64,000 bases of DNA. Source: Centropristis striata (taxonomy: Eukaryota > Chordata > Actinopteri > Perciformes > Serranidae). Positions 12,536 through 23,987 of the stretch are shown in pieces. The notes below the pieces were generated by a model. That model did no database searches. It had not been told where the DNA came from and worked only from the letters and a program-made list of their open reading frames with translations. The translations under genes were made by a program, and so were the position numbers. The stretch covers positions 12,168,816-12,232,815 of the forward strand of contig NC_081528.1 in the NCBI RefSeq assembly GCF_030273125.1, written 5' to 3'. Within the stretch, counting starts at the first letter, position 1. Every line of letters starts with the position of its first letter.

Positions 12536-14390
12536 CTGAGTGAGCAGCGTTAAAGAACAGTTGTTTCAAAATGAGATATCCACAGATTGTAGAAAAGCAA
12601 TATCAAGTTTCTGAACATGGGTTACTGCTCAAAATCTGGTGGTACCTTTGCTTACTAAGGAAAGTAGGTTCTCAAAGTCTCTAATTAGAAAACGGCAGCA
12701 ATTAAAGGCTTCTTTAACACTCTGAACTCTTGTGTTTTTTTCTCTTTTTACATTTTGGAAGTAAAGTAGTTACGAGGGTGACTTGAGCCACTGAAGTTCC
12801 AAAAAAAACATAAGTTGCTGCTTGTGATGTTTTTGAGGGGAGACCGGTCTGTTATTTCTGTTAAATGACTGTCAGAATGTTCAAATTCCACTGATAATGC
12901 CCGTTTTCACAGTATTTTTCTCCAATGAACGGTGTATTTTTGGTATGTTTTTTAAAGAAAACATACTTCAGAGGGTTACAATCTAATTTCAGCCATATAT
13001 TTGAATAAATTCCTCTTACATTCATCTTTTATGGAACATGACAGTACAAAAACAACAGTCATTTTCCTAAATGACATATTTGCATTAATGTCCACATCTG
13101 CACATTCAGAGGAATGTGCTGAACGTCCTTTGAGCTCACCAACACAAGCTGTGCTTCACTGGCTGTGGCCGTGTTAATGCTATGCCTTTTCCTATTGCTT
13201 TGAAGGACAGTGTTTGACAAGGGTAACGGGATCGGCTACGACCTTTATAAGCTTTCCCTCACAAAGACTTCAATCACCAGGAGGCACTCGGCCATAAACA
13301 GCTGGTCACATGCTCTACCCATAATTCCCATGGTATTGTTTCAGAAATTCAATGTGAAATCCTCCACATGGGGTCAGGGATAGGACACAGATGCTGGGCC
13401 ACCAGAATCCAGTCCTAATTATAATTCACCAGAATAGGAATACCACTCAAAGTTACGGTTGTAAAGCTTCTATTACATGGAGATTTTATTTCATACAGCC
13501 TTATTTCACTTGAGCACGATGAGTTTCACTGTAAGAGTGATGGAGAGAAATTTGTGGAATAGCGGCCGGACTCGCTCGACATGAGGGACAAAATCAAATT
13601 CTGAGAGTTTGTCACTCTGACATCAAGCTGTTATGTCAGGACAAACAAAATGGAGGCAAGGACAACTGTGTGCAAAGCCCCATCCATCCAGCACTGGCTT
13701 GGCCACATGGCAAATCTAGATTAACAGGGGATAAGCAAAGAGAGAGAGAGGGCGTGGGAGGGGGCCGGGCAAATGAGATTGAGATAAAGAGACGTGGAAC
13801 GGGAGAAATAACAAGAATAAAATGTCAAATTTACTTAATCTTAATGTACAGTAGCTCCAGTTAAAGCTGCAATAGACAATCTTTGGCTTAAGTGTGACTG
13901 CTGCCAGCATTATTTCCTCCCTCCTCCTCCTCTGCTGGTCAGTTTTAGCCCCAACCCTTGTCACTCATCTTGATGAGCTGTCTACTTTCAAATGGCAGCC
14001 AGCCGGAGGCTGAGGTAACCAGCTTCTGTAAAGTCTCCAAAGGGGCCGATGAAGCAGACGCTGTATGGAGCCAATCTGCTCTAACAATAACAAGATGTCG
14101 ATGTCTGTGCTGGTGTTAAACTGTGTTTTTCAAAGCCAGTTCCGCTGCATGCTTGTCTTTGCTGTTCATTGGCTTACTTCTGTTGTCATTGATATCATGT
14201 TTTACAGTCAATTAAAGGGTCTGCATTTGTGTTGGCAGGGCCAGAATAGGACTCATTTTCATCCTGGGTGTTTCATGCCTCATACCAGCCCACTTCAGCC
14301 AAAAAAACATTTTACAGGAAATATGTAATTATAGCCTTACATTGTAAGTCCACTATGGTGGTCTATAATGTCATTATTCAATTTTAATTT

Positions 14391-14694
14391 CAGTGGTGTT
14401 AGCACTCTTGCCTCAAAGCAAGAGGGTCGCCGGTTCGACTCCGGCCTGCGGCTCTTTTGTGTGGACTTTGCATGTTCTCACTGGGTACTCCGGCTTCCTC
14501 CCACAGTCCAAAAACATGCACTTTGGTTAAATTGGTGACTCTAAATTGAGGTGTGAATGAGAGTGTGGTTGTCTGTCTCTATGTGTCAGCCCTGTGATAG
14601 TCTGTCCAAGGTGTAGCCCGCCTCTCGCCCAATGTCAGCTGGGATTGGCCCCAGCCCCCGCAACCCGAGTGCGGATAAGCGGCTATGGATAATG
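14391..14694 (+). mobile_element. tRNA-derived SINE, copy 1
   Basis: A tRNA-like head has a box B match GGTTCGACTCC at 14432-14442, preceded by a degenerate box A segment (GTGTTAGCACTCTTG). It is followed by the conserved body found across fish genomes (GGGTACTCCGGCTTCCTCCCACAGTCC, split here as GGGTACTCCGG and CTTCCTCCCACAG). The 3' part reads CCCGCCTCTCGCCCAATGTCAGC and ends GCGGATAAGCGG. Head and tail are both present, so it is near full length; the box A end looks trimmed. It would have been transcribed by RNA polymerase III and mobilised by a partner LINE. Confidence 0.85.
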
Positions 14695-14966
14695 ACAAAA
14701 CAACAAAAGTGTTCTGATCATCTTTAACATTAAACAACAGGAGGTGGAAACACACCTTAGTCATGGGAAGTGCCCCAAAGTGCTGCCTGCGTCCTTTCTG
14801 CACCCATGTTAACTATTGATCAGTCAGACAAGAGTGTGGCTTGTGAATTTTGGCAATAGTTTCGGTGTTTTGTCTATTTCTTCGATAGCAAACCTGGCAA
14901 TAAAACACACTAATAATCTATAAAATGGATATATTATGTACAATATAAATTATCTGATTCTCATAA

Positions 14967-15630
14967 AGGGGTCACACAGTGGTGTAATGATTAACACTTC
15001 GAGGATTCAAATCCGGCTTTGCTTGTGTGTGGATCTTGCATGTTTCTTCCTGTGTCAGTGTGGGTTCTCACAGGGTACTCTGGCTTCCTCCCACAGTCTA
15101 AAAACATGCACTTAGGTTAAATTGGTGACTCTAAATTGCCCGTAGGTGTGAATGAGAGCGTGAATGGTTGTTCGTCTCGCAAACCTAGTTATTTTGCTGG
15201 GCTGGTGCTGGAGCTGGTTCATAGTTGGTTCAACTTGCGCACTGCCTCAGAAGCTGTTTGCTTTTTTTCGGAATTGTCTCCGCTCTCCACCACTATAATA
15301 ACAATGGCAGACTACATTGTCTTTTTACAAATGTTGCTCATGGTTTTGCGAGCCTGCGTTGGCATCCAAACACGACTGGTACAACACAGTTGTTCTACTC
15401 GTCTTGAATGCTATGGAGGGCGATTACGTTCTTATTAACACTGAACATTATATGACTTAAGTGATTCGTTGGTGCCACTCTGGAAGCAGTTTTCCTGGCC
15501 CAGAGCTGGTTCTTTGTCAGGCCTGTGATAGACTGGCGACCTGTCCAGGGTGTACCCCGCCTCTCGCCCAGTGTCAGCTGGGATTGGCTCCAGCCCCCAC
15601 CTGACTGAAAGAATGAATGATTGTGACAAA
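14967..15630 (+). mobile_element. tRNA-derived SINE, copy 2, split by an insertion
   Basis: Same family and orientation as the copy 273 bp upstream. The left part (14967-15178) has a damaged box B (GGATTCAAATCC) and the body motif GGCTTCCTCCCACAGTC. The right part (about 15515-15630) resumes with GACTGGCGACCTGTCCAGGG and CGCCTCTCGCCCAGTGTCAG. The two halves join in the correct order once about 336 bp between them is removed. Decay of box B suggests this copy is older than the neighbouring one. Confidence 0.8.
15179..15514. mobile_element. Insertion interrupting the SINE
   Basis: About 336 bp with no similarity to the SINE, lying between its body and tail. Both ends carry GCTGGTTC near the edges, in direct orientation. 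I could not find convincing inverted ends or a target duplication, and a few SINE bases seem to be lost at the junction. It could be a MITE or a complex insertion. Frames inside it (up to 100 codons with the flanking SINE) have no domain. Confidence 0.5.
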
Positions 15631-16644
15631 AGATTAAACATGCATCCTGTGCTTCCCAATGCTTTTGATTTACCTTTCACTCTCCCCTGCTGTGAGTTTA
15701 CATTTTTACCTTCCACATGATAAATTTCAAAATCTGCCCTTCCACTGCGTTTATGAGAAATAGCCTAGTTGTTTGTGATTGTATTTCTTAAATTATGAAC
15801 TTGTGTCACATACTTGTCAGCTTCATGGCGCCTCTGCCTCCTGTCTGAACCTGCCTCCTGTGTAATGCGACAGCCTATAACGGATGGGTAGTCGACTGAA
15901 ACCTGCCATTAAATGGGCCATTGGCTAAATTATTTAGCATGAACTGGAGTATTGATAAGCTCCAACGTTAATGGTTCTTTTGTCTGTAATTTTTTACATT
16001 TTGGGTTAAAACTATAACCATTCCCACAGTCTACACGATCAAATTATAAAGCGACACTGTCACCCGCCACCCAGTTACAAAGTCATCTACTCTGAAATCT
16101 TCCATGTTTTTGCTTCTCCAATCGCGGGTTGTTGCCTGTTGCACAAGTTCAACCTTTTTGCCAGGTGCCTTACATTTTCTTTTTTCATTCTGAGCCCAAC
16201 TGTCACATTGAAGTGAATGAGGCAGCTCAGTTGTTTTTCACCCTGCACTATCGCTCTGTACTAAAAGACAGATTCAGCCTTGCTGATAGGGCGTTGTACT
16301 GTAAATTGTACGCTCTTGTCATACAGGTATGTTGCAATTTGCAGTTATATGTTTCAGGTTGAAGTGTACTTGGAAGTTGATGGTGTGGAGGAGTGAAGGA
16401 TGTGAGATCTGAAGCAGCAGAAGGAGAGGAAAAAGGGGGGAAGTGTGGAGGGAGAGGTGTGTAGAGATAAAGGCAGAGAGAGCAGAGAGATGTGGGCGGT
16501 CAGCCAGCTCGCTGTGACAGGGCCAGATGAACCACGGGCTGTACAGCTGGGTGCTTCATCGTCCCCAGAGTCTCAGGGCAGCAGAGACAGGCCTGCGAGC
16601 AGCCCTGGGGAAATCACTCTCCTCAAACAAATGAAGTGTGAACA

Positions 16645-16685
16645 CTGTCTGCCATATGCAAATAAGCCCCATTTGATATCTTCCC
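16645..16685. promoter_or_regulatory. POU octamer-like motif
   Basis: ATGCAAAT appears exactly at about 16656-16663 in the context CATATGCAAATAAGCCCC. This is the consensus for POU-domain factors. A single octamer occurs by chance every several tens of kb, so regulatory meaning is uncertain. Confidence 0.2.
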
Positions 16686-19285
16686 TACCTGTAGTGCAAT
16701 TCTAAATGTCACCTCCTCCAGAGGGTGGGGGGATGGGAGTAATGTCAGTGAGCCACAGGTGCTTTTTGTGATTTGTCCCTACCGGGTCGCTAGTCAGCAG
16801 TGTTTAGTCAAATATCCAGATCATGATGTTTAACTTGGTTGTCGATTAGTTTCACAGTAATATCGCTTATTTAAAGCTGACAGTGTAGCCAGCTTTACAC
16901 CAGAGGGAAAAAGTCCAGATTAAAATCATCCAACATTAAATTGTTGTGACTGGTCATAAATTTGCCTCTGAATATGACAAGGTTCATTACAAACATACAC
17001 AACCACTATTAATGTTTGTATTCATTTTAGTGCTGGAATAAAAAAAAAAAAAAAGTAAAGACAGAGGATGCAAGCTTGGAGTCTCATTCTCAGGTCGTCA
17101 TATACTGACATTAAATACTGGTGTCAATGAACTATTGTTCTCCATAACCACATACTGCACCTTTAACTGACAAATTGATTGACATAAATCTAAAGTAATT
17201 TATGAACAAAAATGCAAACATATTAGCTTGGAGAGTTTTCATGTTTCTCTGTTCTATATTGTTGTGATTCTGTGTAGGACCTGCAATTTCTACCATATAT
17301 ACTGACATTTGATGGTATGCTTAATCAATCAGTTTATCGGAAAGTTAATTACGAGCCCTAAAGATTTACCCAGAAGGGAATTATTGCTTTTCTGGAAGTG
17401 TTTTATGGGCAGTTGTTTCTTGATGCTTTAAGATTTATTATAACTGACATGGCAGTATTTTGTTGTCACCTTTCAGCTGCAGTGCATAAACACCAACAGT
17501 TTTATTTAGAGAACACATTACATTCAACTCAGGACTTGTTTTAAGTGTATTATTGCTCATCTGGGTGTTATTGCCTTTTATAAGGGTCTCATTAGCAACA
17601 GCAGCAATTAATGAGTGAACAGACTCACTACAGTCTTAAATGAAAATATGAAAAGGACAATATGGAGAAAACGGCACAGATAGTAACCAAAAAAGTAATT
17701 TTTTTTGTGAGATCTCTTAGATACAATTACCCATATATGTGCAAAATACTTTAAATACATTGCATACTTTAGTATTTGATTTAGAATTAAATAAAGCATA
17801 TTTCAGTTATAAAATACACAGTATGCATATTCTCTGTGCAAACACAGGGATTCTGTAATCTGCTATTTTCAGTAGGCAGCCAGGGACCACTGTTCATTAT
17901 TGATTGTAGACCTGTTGCATAATGCATCTTCTCCATAACACCACCGTGCTGGAGCTGCTAGAGAGTCTGAATTTCCTGTACAAGAGCGAGAAGGATGAGC
18001 TATGCAGATTCCACTGTAGAGAAATCAAATATTTATGCCTCTTTCTTTCGTATTCATGGTTTTTGTGGAGGGCAGCTATTCAGAATAGTAGTCCTGATAA
18101 CAGCGTTTTCTACCACCATCATCACTATGCATGCTGTAAATGCAGCTCATTTTATAGTGCACCTACTCAAGGGGTCATGGTTATTTGCTTCTATACTTTA
18201 GAAGCAAATAATTTACTTCTAATTAGAAGGAGAAAAATATTAAGTTAGAATTCAATAATGTCCTTAAATAATCCTAAAATATAAACAATGGGAAAAATAC
18301 TGCCTTCAACTGAATCTTAAATTCTCATAATGAACATGGCTGGAATTATATGCTTTTCTTACAGTTCTACTCTATCACTATGTACTGATATTCTTTGAGA
18401 TTTGATATTATGATTTAATTCGATTTGTGTTTACTTTTCCAACGCTAGACCATGGGGAAAAACTTGAATGGTACACTTCTACAGCCTGAGGCATATTTCT
18501 AAAAACAGTGCACAGCACGTCAGTCAGTCTTTCTGACGGATTTCAGCAGCATCATACGTAAACTGCATAGAAAAGTGGGAAATGAAATGTTCATGTAGAA
18601 TGAACAGTCTATGTCCTTCCACCTTCTTTTTGACAAAAAAATGAAGCAAATTTGAATGACATCAACTCAGGAATTGAAAAAAATCAACTCAAGAGCAAAT
18701 TAAGATACTTAATTGAATGTTTTTTCCACTCCCAACAGTGACCATCTGTCTTGCCCTTCTATCTTGCACTTCTATCTCTGCTCTTAATGTTTTACAATTT
18801 TCTTTAAAAGGGGTTGTATTCTTTTAATTGACATTCATTCAGTTTTTCATGCAATGCTTGTAATATCCTTTTGTGTATGAAATGTTAATGCACATATTGA
18901 AACCATCAGGGATGTGACTGTGTGTAACTAGCTGAAAGGTTTATCATTGTGCATGTAATTGAGGCAAATTACCACTTAATGTAATGGCACGTTAATGTAT
19001 GACTTATCAGTGCATCGTTAATTGCCATTCAAACAGAGCACAATACATTTTGTTAAACTAGTTCTCTCAGAGTGAAATCCTTGGACCTTAACGTCACACC
19101 TGCACTGAAATATGATATCAGTTTGCAAAGAGAGGTGGCTAATGCATTAAGTGGTCTGAAGAATACAATTTCTATGGTACAAGCAGGATTTCACTCCCTT
19201 AGCTAAATGGAAACACATTGTTGATCTTGTGGTTTATCATAACTCTGATCTTGTCTCCCTTTTCTTTTTGCTCTTGTTCCTGCAG

Positions 19286-19316
19286 GATGGGATCCCTGAA
19301 AGCTTGAGGATAAAGG
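19286..19316 (+). CDS. fstl5: Follistatin-like 5, micro-exon 2
   Basis: A 31-nt exon between an excellent acceptor (TTGTTCCTGCAG) and an excellent donor (GTGAGT at 19317). In the phase set by exon 1 it reads DGIPESLRIK plus the first base of a glycine codon, completed by exon 3 to give K-G-F-M. FSTL5 proteins have a short linker of this length ending in a basic residue, V/I, K and G just before the follistatin module. That agreement, together with the frame across both junctions, is the main evidence. It is too short for ordinary ORF detection. It encodes linker only and has no cysteine. Skipping it would shift the frame (31 is not a multiple of 3), so it should be constitutive. Confidence 0.8.
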
Positions 19317-20106
19317 GTGAGTTTTCATTTCTCATTCCTTTCTCTCCAGCGACATGCAATTTACACAACTAGAGTTGTAAATGATGCAGGTTAGGTGTAG
19401 GGTTATTGTCTGATGGAGGCCACAGTGTGGCTTAAGCACATCTGTTGTAGGATCTTTTGTACTACCCATGGTGTAAAGGATTTATGAGTTTTCTTTTTTT
19501 AATAGAAAGCAGCAGAAAACAACAGATACAGAGAGCACCACTAACAAAAAGCTCCACTCTAGGAAACCCATTAGGAGCACAGCACTCTATCGTCTCCTCT
19601 TTCTGGCTCAGTGTGAAGTTCTCACCAGATAACCATATTATCAAACACAGTCAACCAACCACGCTCTGGTGCAAACATTTGCCGTGGTGATCTCTCTTGG
19701 TTTTCACTGAACCAGGTACTTTTAAACGCTAGATAGAAACAGCAAAAACCAAGTTTGCCACATAGGAATTCACCAGCCGCTGACACATGTTTGCAGAGAT
19801 ACACCTTGTTTCATGCCAGATTCATGTGTTGTAGTGGAACATGTATGACAGAGCTTGTACAGACATAGGAAAACACTGCTGTGGTTCATGCTGTTTAACC
19901 CCTCAACATCAATATCATATCATCTCCTCAGCTTCAGTAGGGGTAGTGGTCCACAGCAGGGGTGTGGAACAAGTCACGGGAGCGGGGAAGAGATCCAGCT
20001 CAACTATGGTTTTTAACGGAAGCTACAAAAGATATACTGTATGTCCACCTTCTGCTGCTACAGCATACTTTGTATTAGTTTAGCTACAGTGTAGTTGCAA
20101 GAAATA

Positions 20107-20468
20107 GAAGTTTTGGTAACGCTTTATATTAAGGTCCTTGTAATAACCATTAATTAACAAGTAATAAGGCCCTTGTAAGTCCTTACAAGATGCTTATTAA
20201 CATTATTGTGTGTTTATAAGCTTATATAAGTGTTAATAATGGCATTACAAACACCCATGACCCACCCATTATGTCTTTGCCATGCCTTTATTAATCTTAT
20301 TTTGTTTGCTTATTGATATTAAAATATACTTTATTGCTCATCTATTATAAGTTAACTATAAGTTAACTATGCTTTTTGCAACTACCGGATCTAAAGCGAG
20401 AACAATGCCTTATTACTTGTTAATTAATGGTTATTAAAGACCTTATTATAAAGCGTTACCGAAGTTTT
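20107..20468. mobile_element. hAT-type MITE with perfect 8-bp target duplication
   Basis: A 346-bp element (20115-20460) begins GGTAACGCTTTATA and ends with the complementary ATAAAGCGTTACC. The inverted ends pair for about 55 bp with few mismatches, including ACCATTAATTAACAAGTAAT on one side and its complement on the other. It is flanked by the direct repeat GAAGTTTT at 20107-20114 and 20461-20468. Eight-base duplications are the hallmark of hAT transposases. It has no coding capacity. Inside lies a short tandem pair of TATAAGTTAAC near 20346-20370. The intact ends and exact duplication suggest a fairly recent insertion. Confidence 0.93.
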
Positions 20469-20984
20469 TTTCCAATAGACTTCAGTAAGTCTGTAATATG
20501 GATCTGAATGAAGGTTTTGTGCTTTGGATCATTTTTAATACATTCCAGTATCTTAGTAACTCATAACATTAATACCGACAAGAGAAGTTCAACTCTCAGC
20601 TTTTACAAAAACATGTTGTACTGTCAAGATTCAGCTACGTAAACGTAAGTAAAACTAAAAATATAAACGTCAGAAAATTCAGTCAGCAATTTTTTCGGAT
20701 TGGCTCAGTCCTAATTGCAGTTATAATAACCTAATTGCCTGCACAGATATACTGATAATGTTCACATCTGAGAAACTGTAACCTGTGATTTAAGAAAAAA
20801 CTTTTTAAACAATTATAAAATAACAATTAAAATTGTTTTAGCTTCAATTTACATCTTTTTATATCTACAGTTAATGTCTCATTAGGTCTCAAGCTAAACT
20901 TTTCAAATTATTCATTCCCAGTTGGTAAATACCTGGCATATTTAACATGAGCTCGGCAGTTTTAACTGGTTTTCCTGTCCAATT

Positions 20985-21178
20985 ATTGGAAAAACACTGA
21001 TCATTGTTAAGTGTCTATTGGTTTGACAAATCAAACAATTTCAAAATGTCACTTTGGACACCGGGAAATTGTGATGAACGTTTTCACTATTAACTGTCAA
21101 TTAAAAAAAAAAAAAAAAAAAGAATCAATAGTTAGATTAATGTAAAGAGAAAATATCCATTAGTTGCAGCTGTAGTTG
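20985..21178 (-). mobile_element. Partial MITE ending in TTAGTTGCAGC
   Basis: The sequence AAATCAAACAATTTCAAAATGTC, GGGAAATTGTGATGAACG and a terminal CATTAGTTGCAGCTGTAG resemble one half of a dispersed fish element whose ends read GGGCTGCAACTA. A 19-base A run (21103-21121) sits where that element normally has A/T-rich sequence. The other end is not present. A further scrap with GGGCTGCAACTACTAATCG lies at 44428. The call rests on recognition of the family, not on paired ends. Confidence 0.45.
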
Positions 21179-21194
21179 GCACCATTAAGCACAA

Positions 21195-21640
21195 CAGCTT
21201 AATCTCCCAGTATGTCACAGGCCGGTGTGGGTGCATTAATGCGCTATGGTCCTCATGCTGTTTGACAGATGCATCTCATCTGTCAACCTGCCACCTTTCT
21301 AATGTCTTCTCCGTCTCCTCTAAACAAGAGTCAATGTCAGGCAAAAGGTGATGCTGCTGCCCAACATGTCTGCCACTAAGTGTTTGAAAGGGCCGCTAAA
21401 TGGACGTCTCCCCATTTTTCTTCACCGGGGAAGGTCGAAGCAGTAATTGTAGAGGGTGCATTACCATAAAGGGCGGCCCCAGCTGTCTGCTGTGATTCAC
21501 TTTAATGCGCCAAGTTCTGTAAGCCGAGAGGGGAGATCTCACTTTGGCCAGTTTTCAGCAAACTCATTTCCAGCCCCGATAACGAGAAGGCGAGCGGACT
21601 GTAGAGAAAATCATAAATAATTCAAGCATCACCCCGTACA
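21195..21640. promoter_or_regulatory. Candidate regulatory block with a TGACAGATG palindrome
   Basis: A repeat-free stretch richer in G+C than its surroundings, with a perfect 9-bp inverted repeat TGACAGATG ... CATCTGTCA separated by 5 bp near 21265. TGACAG is the core bound by MEIS/PKNOX/TGIF TALE homeodomain proteins. Homeodomain-like words (GCATTAATGCGC, CATAAATAATTC) also occur. Together these suggest a conserved enhancer. Function is inference; no coding frame fits. Confidence 0.3.
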
Positions 21641-22077
21641 TTGGAGGCTTCTCATTATTACGAAACTGAGGTCAATTTAGCGTTAAAACTTCAATTTTAC
21701 AAGCTACGTCACCATCTACATCTCCAATGGACATCCAGCGAGCCAAAATGAGAGGAGACACAGGAGCAGCTGAGCAGAGTTCACTGACCCACTTAATATT
21801 TACAAAAAGGCGCAAAAAAATCCTGGTAGAGAGAAGGTGGGGATTCAGTCCAAGTTTTTATTACTGCTGCAGAATACATTGATTACAGTTCTGTCTATAA
21901 CCTAAAGCAAAACCACAAGTCACAAATCTTTTTAAAAATGTGCCCGGATGTGCTAAGGATTTCTTTATGTACTTTGCTCCTTTTTTGTGAATAATAAAGA
22001 AAACCCTGGTCCTGTACCTAAATATACACACATAGACGTTTGAATGTGTTCATATTATCTGCAATATTCCTTCCCCT

Positions 22078-22176
22078 GTGATTGATTGGCGACCTGTCCA
22101 GGGAGCTCCAGTATTTCACCTAATGTGTGCTGCAACCCTGAACAGGATGAGCAGTTTAGAAAATGGATGGATGGAT
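22078..22176 (+). mobile_element. 3' tail fragment of a SINE/LINE
   Basis: GTGATTGATTGGCGACCTGTCCAGGG, read in two parts, followed by AAATGGATGGATGGAT, is the 3' end shared by the SINE copies at 14.4-15.6 kb and by LINE tails that end in ATGG units. The middle is diverged. A 5'-truncated insertion is the simplest reading. Confidence 0.65.
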
Positions 22177-23169
22177 ATTATATTCCTACATTTAGTGCAC
22201 ATGAGAAAACAAAAAAAACAAAAAAAAATTATAGACTGGGGGAATGCGGCGGCCTATAAACTTTAACTGAATGTCAGCACGGAAGAGACAAAGACAGACA
22301 AATGCCAGCCGTTTTCCAGGATGCTCTGTAATTGGAGTCCCAGAACGAGCATGCCCCAATAACTGAGCTTGTTATGCAGGCTGCAGCAAGACCTTGGGCT
22401 GCCGGTGAAATGCAATTTTACGGAATAAATAGACTGATTTAGCAATATGAAATACCTGATGGAACTTTGTGAGATAATCGTACCTTCCTCATTACATGTA
22501 AAAAGTGTCAGCGGTGGCAACACTACTATGAGGGATGACATGGGCTGGCCTGGTGTGCAAACAAGAGACTACCATTTGGTTTGTTTACGGTCGTGTTCAG
22601 TGCAGCAAACCCCTGTTTAGATTAACAAATGACAAGTTATTCTTGTTCTGCATATATCAGGCTAAAGGAAGATTATTCAGAAATCAAGAAAACAGTTTTG
22701 AATTTATGTTCCTTTTTACCTCTTAAACTCTGTCCTTGGCAAACTCTCTGTATTCCAGAGGCTGAAGAAGGCTCTTTTTGGGAAGGGGACCCTGACCTCT
22801 GACATCAAGATAGCTAAATGAAAAGGGTATTATGTTTACCCACAAGTCTCTCCTTTACAGGCTTTGTAGCTTTGGTCATGCAGTACAAGTGTTATTTTGG
22901 CATAATATTGCATATGAATATTTCAGCCTACTGGGGTCCTAAACAGTCCTGGAATTGCATAACTTGTAAGTCCACATAGCAGCTCACCTCAGTGTACAAA
23001 ATGAACTGCCTCATGAAACGTTATAAATACAAACTTAGAGCAATGAAATGATGGATGAAAAGAAGTAATAGCCATCCACTCGCTAATTCTTACAGAAATC
23101 TACAAATACAAAAATGTTTTTATACCAAATAACTGTGCTGATTTTTTAAAATTGTGTTCTTCAAAGATT

Positions 23170-23987
23170 TAGGTCGCTTTCACAACCCAAGGCTGTTTGG
23201 TTAGTTCAAATCAGAGTGAAATTGATACATTTAGTTCGTTTTGTTTCACAGTGCAGAAATGTAAACTGACCAAATGAAACAAAAAGAGGCAGTGAAGAAT
23301 ATAAACACAGAAATACACAAAGCAAATTGGAACCGATCACAAAGCGAGTACCATTAAATTTACCGGTCATAACCTGCTCTGGTGTTTTGACCAAACTAAT
23401 CTGGAGAGAAACGTTCAGAACAAGCTCCTGTTGAGGCTTCGGGTCATCAATAACGCGTTGATCCATTATTTCCACAGAAAATGTGCTGCGATCAGACAGC
23501 TGTATAATCAGAGAAGGTGATCCTTGATGCGCTCCTACCACAATCTGCTCTTTTTAGCAATATGCTGATAATTCTGCAATGAAAATGAGCTTGACCTCAG
23601 TGGCAGCCTACAGAATGAAACTTAAGGACACTAATGTCATCTATATGCTATTATCTGTGTACAGCTCACAAAATGCCCGCGCAGGTATCCTACAATCCTC
23701 TGCGTGTTGGTTCATTTCCTTTAATTGTGTTGGATTCTGGTCGGATTACGTTCACAGTGCACTCGAATTGCACTAGAGATTTTGAAACGTTTTGAATGTT
23801 TCAAAATTTTGAACGTAGTTTTGAAACGGACCGAGACCCTCTCACAAGTGGTCTCAGACTGGTTGTTTTGGTGCACACCAGGGTACGATTGGAGCATTCA
23901 CAAGCAACCAAACCTACCATAACAAGGATTTAACCGCACCAGAGTTCGATTCAAACAGACTAAACTTTAGGCTGTGAAAGCACCCTA
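23170..23987. mobile_element. MITE with GCTTTCACA inverted ends (about 820 bp)
   Basis: The left end TTAGGTCGCTTTCACAACCC pairs imperfectly with the reverse complement of the right end, TTAGGGTGCTTTCACAGCCT. Similarity extends about 50 bp inward (both arms contain GTTTG and a CAGAGT or CTCTGG word). A clear target duplication was not found. The 111-codon minus-strand frame at 23206-23541 lies wholly inside it, has no domain and is a by-product. Overall size and ends fit a non-autonomous DNA transposon; the superfamily is undecided. Confidence 0.65.

Larger units (their letters stand above)
9008..19285 (+). other. fstl5: fstl5 intron 1 (10,278 bp, phase 0)
   Basis: Starts GTATTG and ends TTGTTCCTGCAG. 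It holds two copies of one SINE family (14391 and 14967), a possible regulatory block (12240-12535) and a POU octamer-like site (16656). Open frames inside lack domains. An AG-rich microsatellite lies near 13738-13752 and an A run near 17040-17054. The rest is AT-rich intronic DNA with nothing I can name. Confidence 0.75.

Noticed and set aside
14391..14460. Functional tRNA gene
   Set aside because: tRNA-like head of a SINE. The 5' end is trimmed and it continues into the SINE body.
23206..23541. 111-codon minus-strand ORF
   Set aside because: Lies entirely inside a MITE with inverted ends and has no domain.
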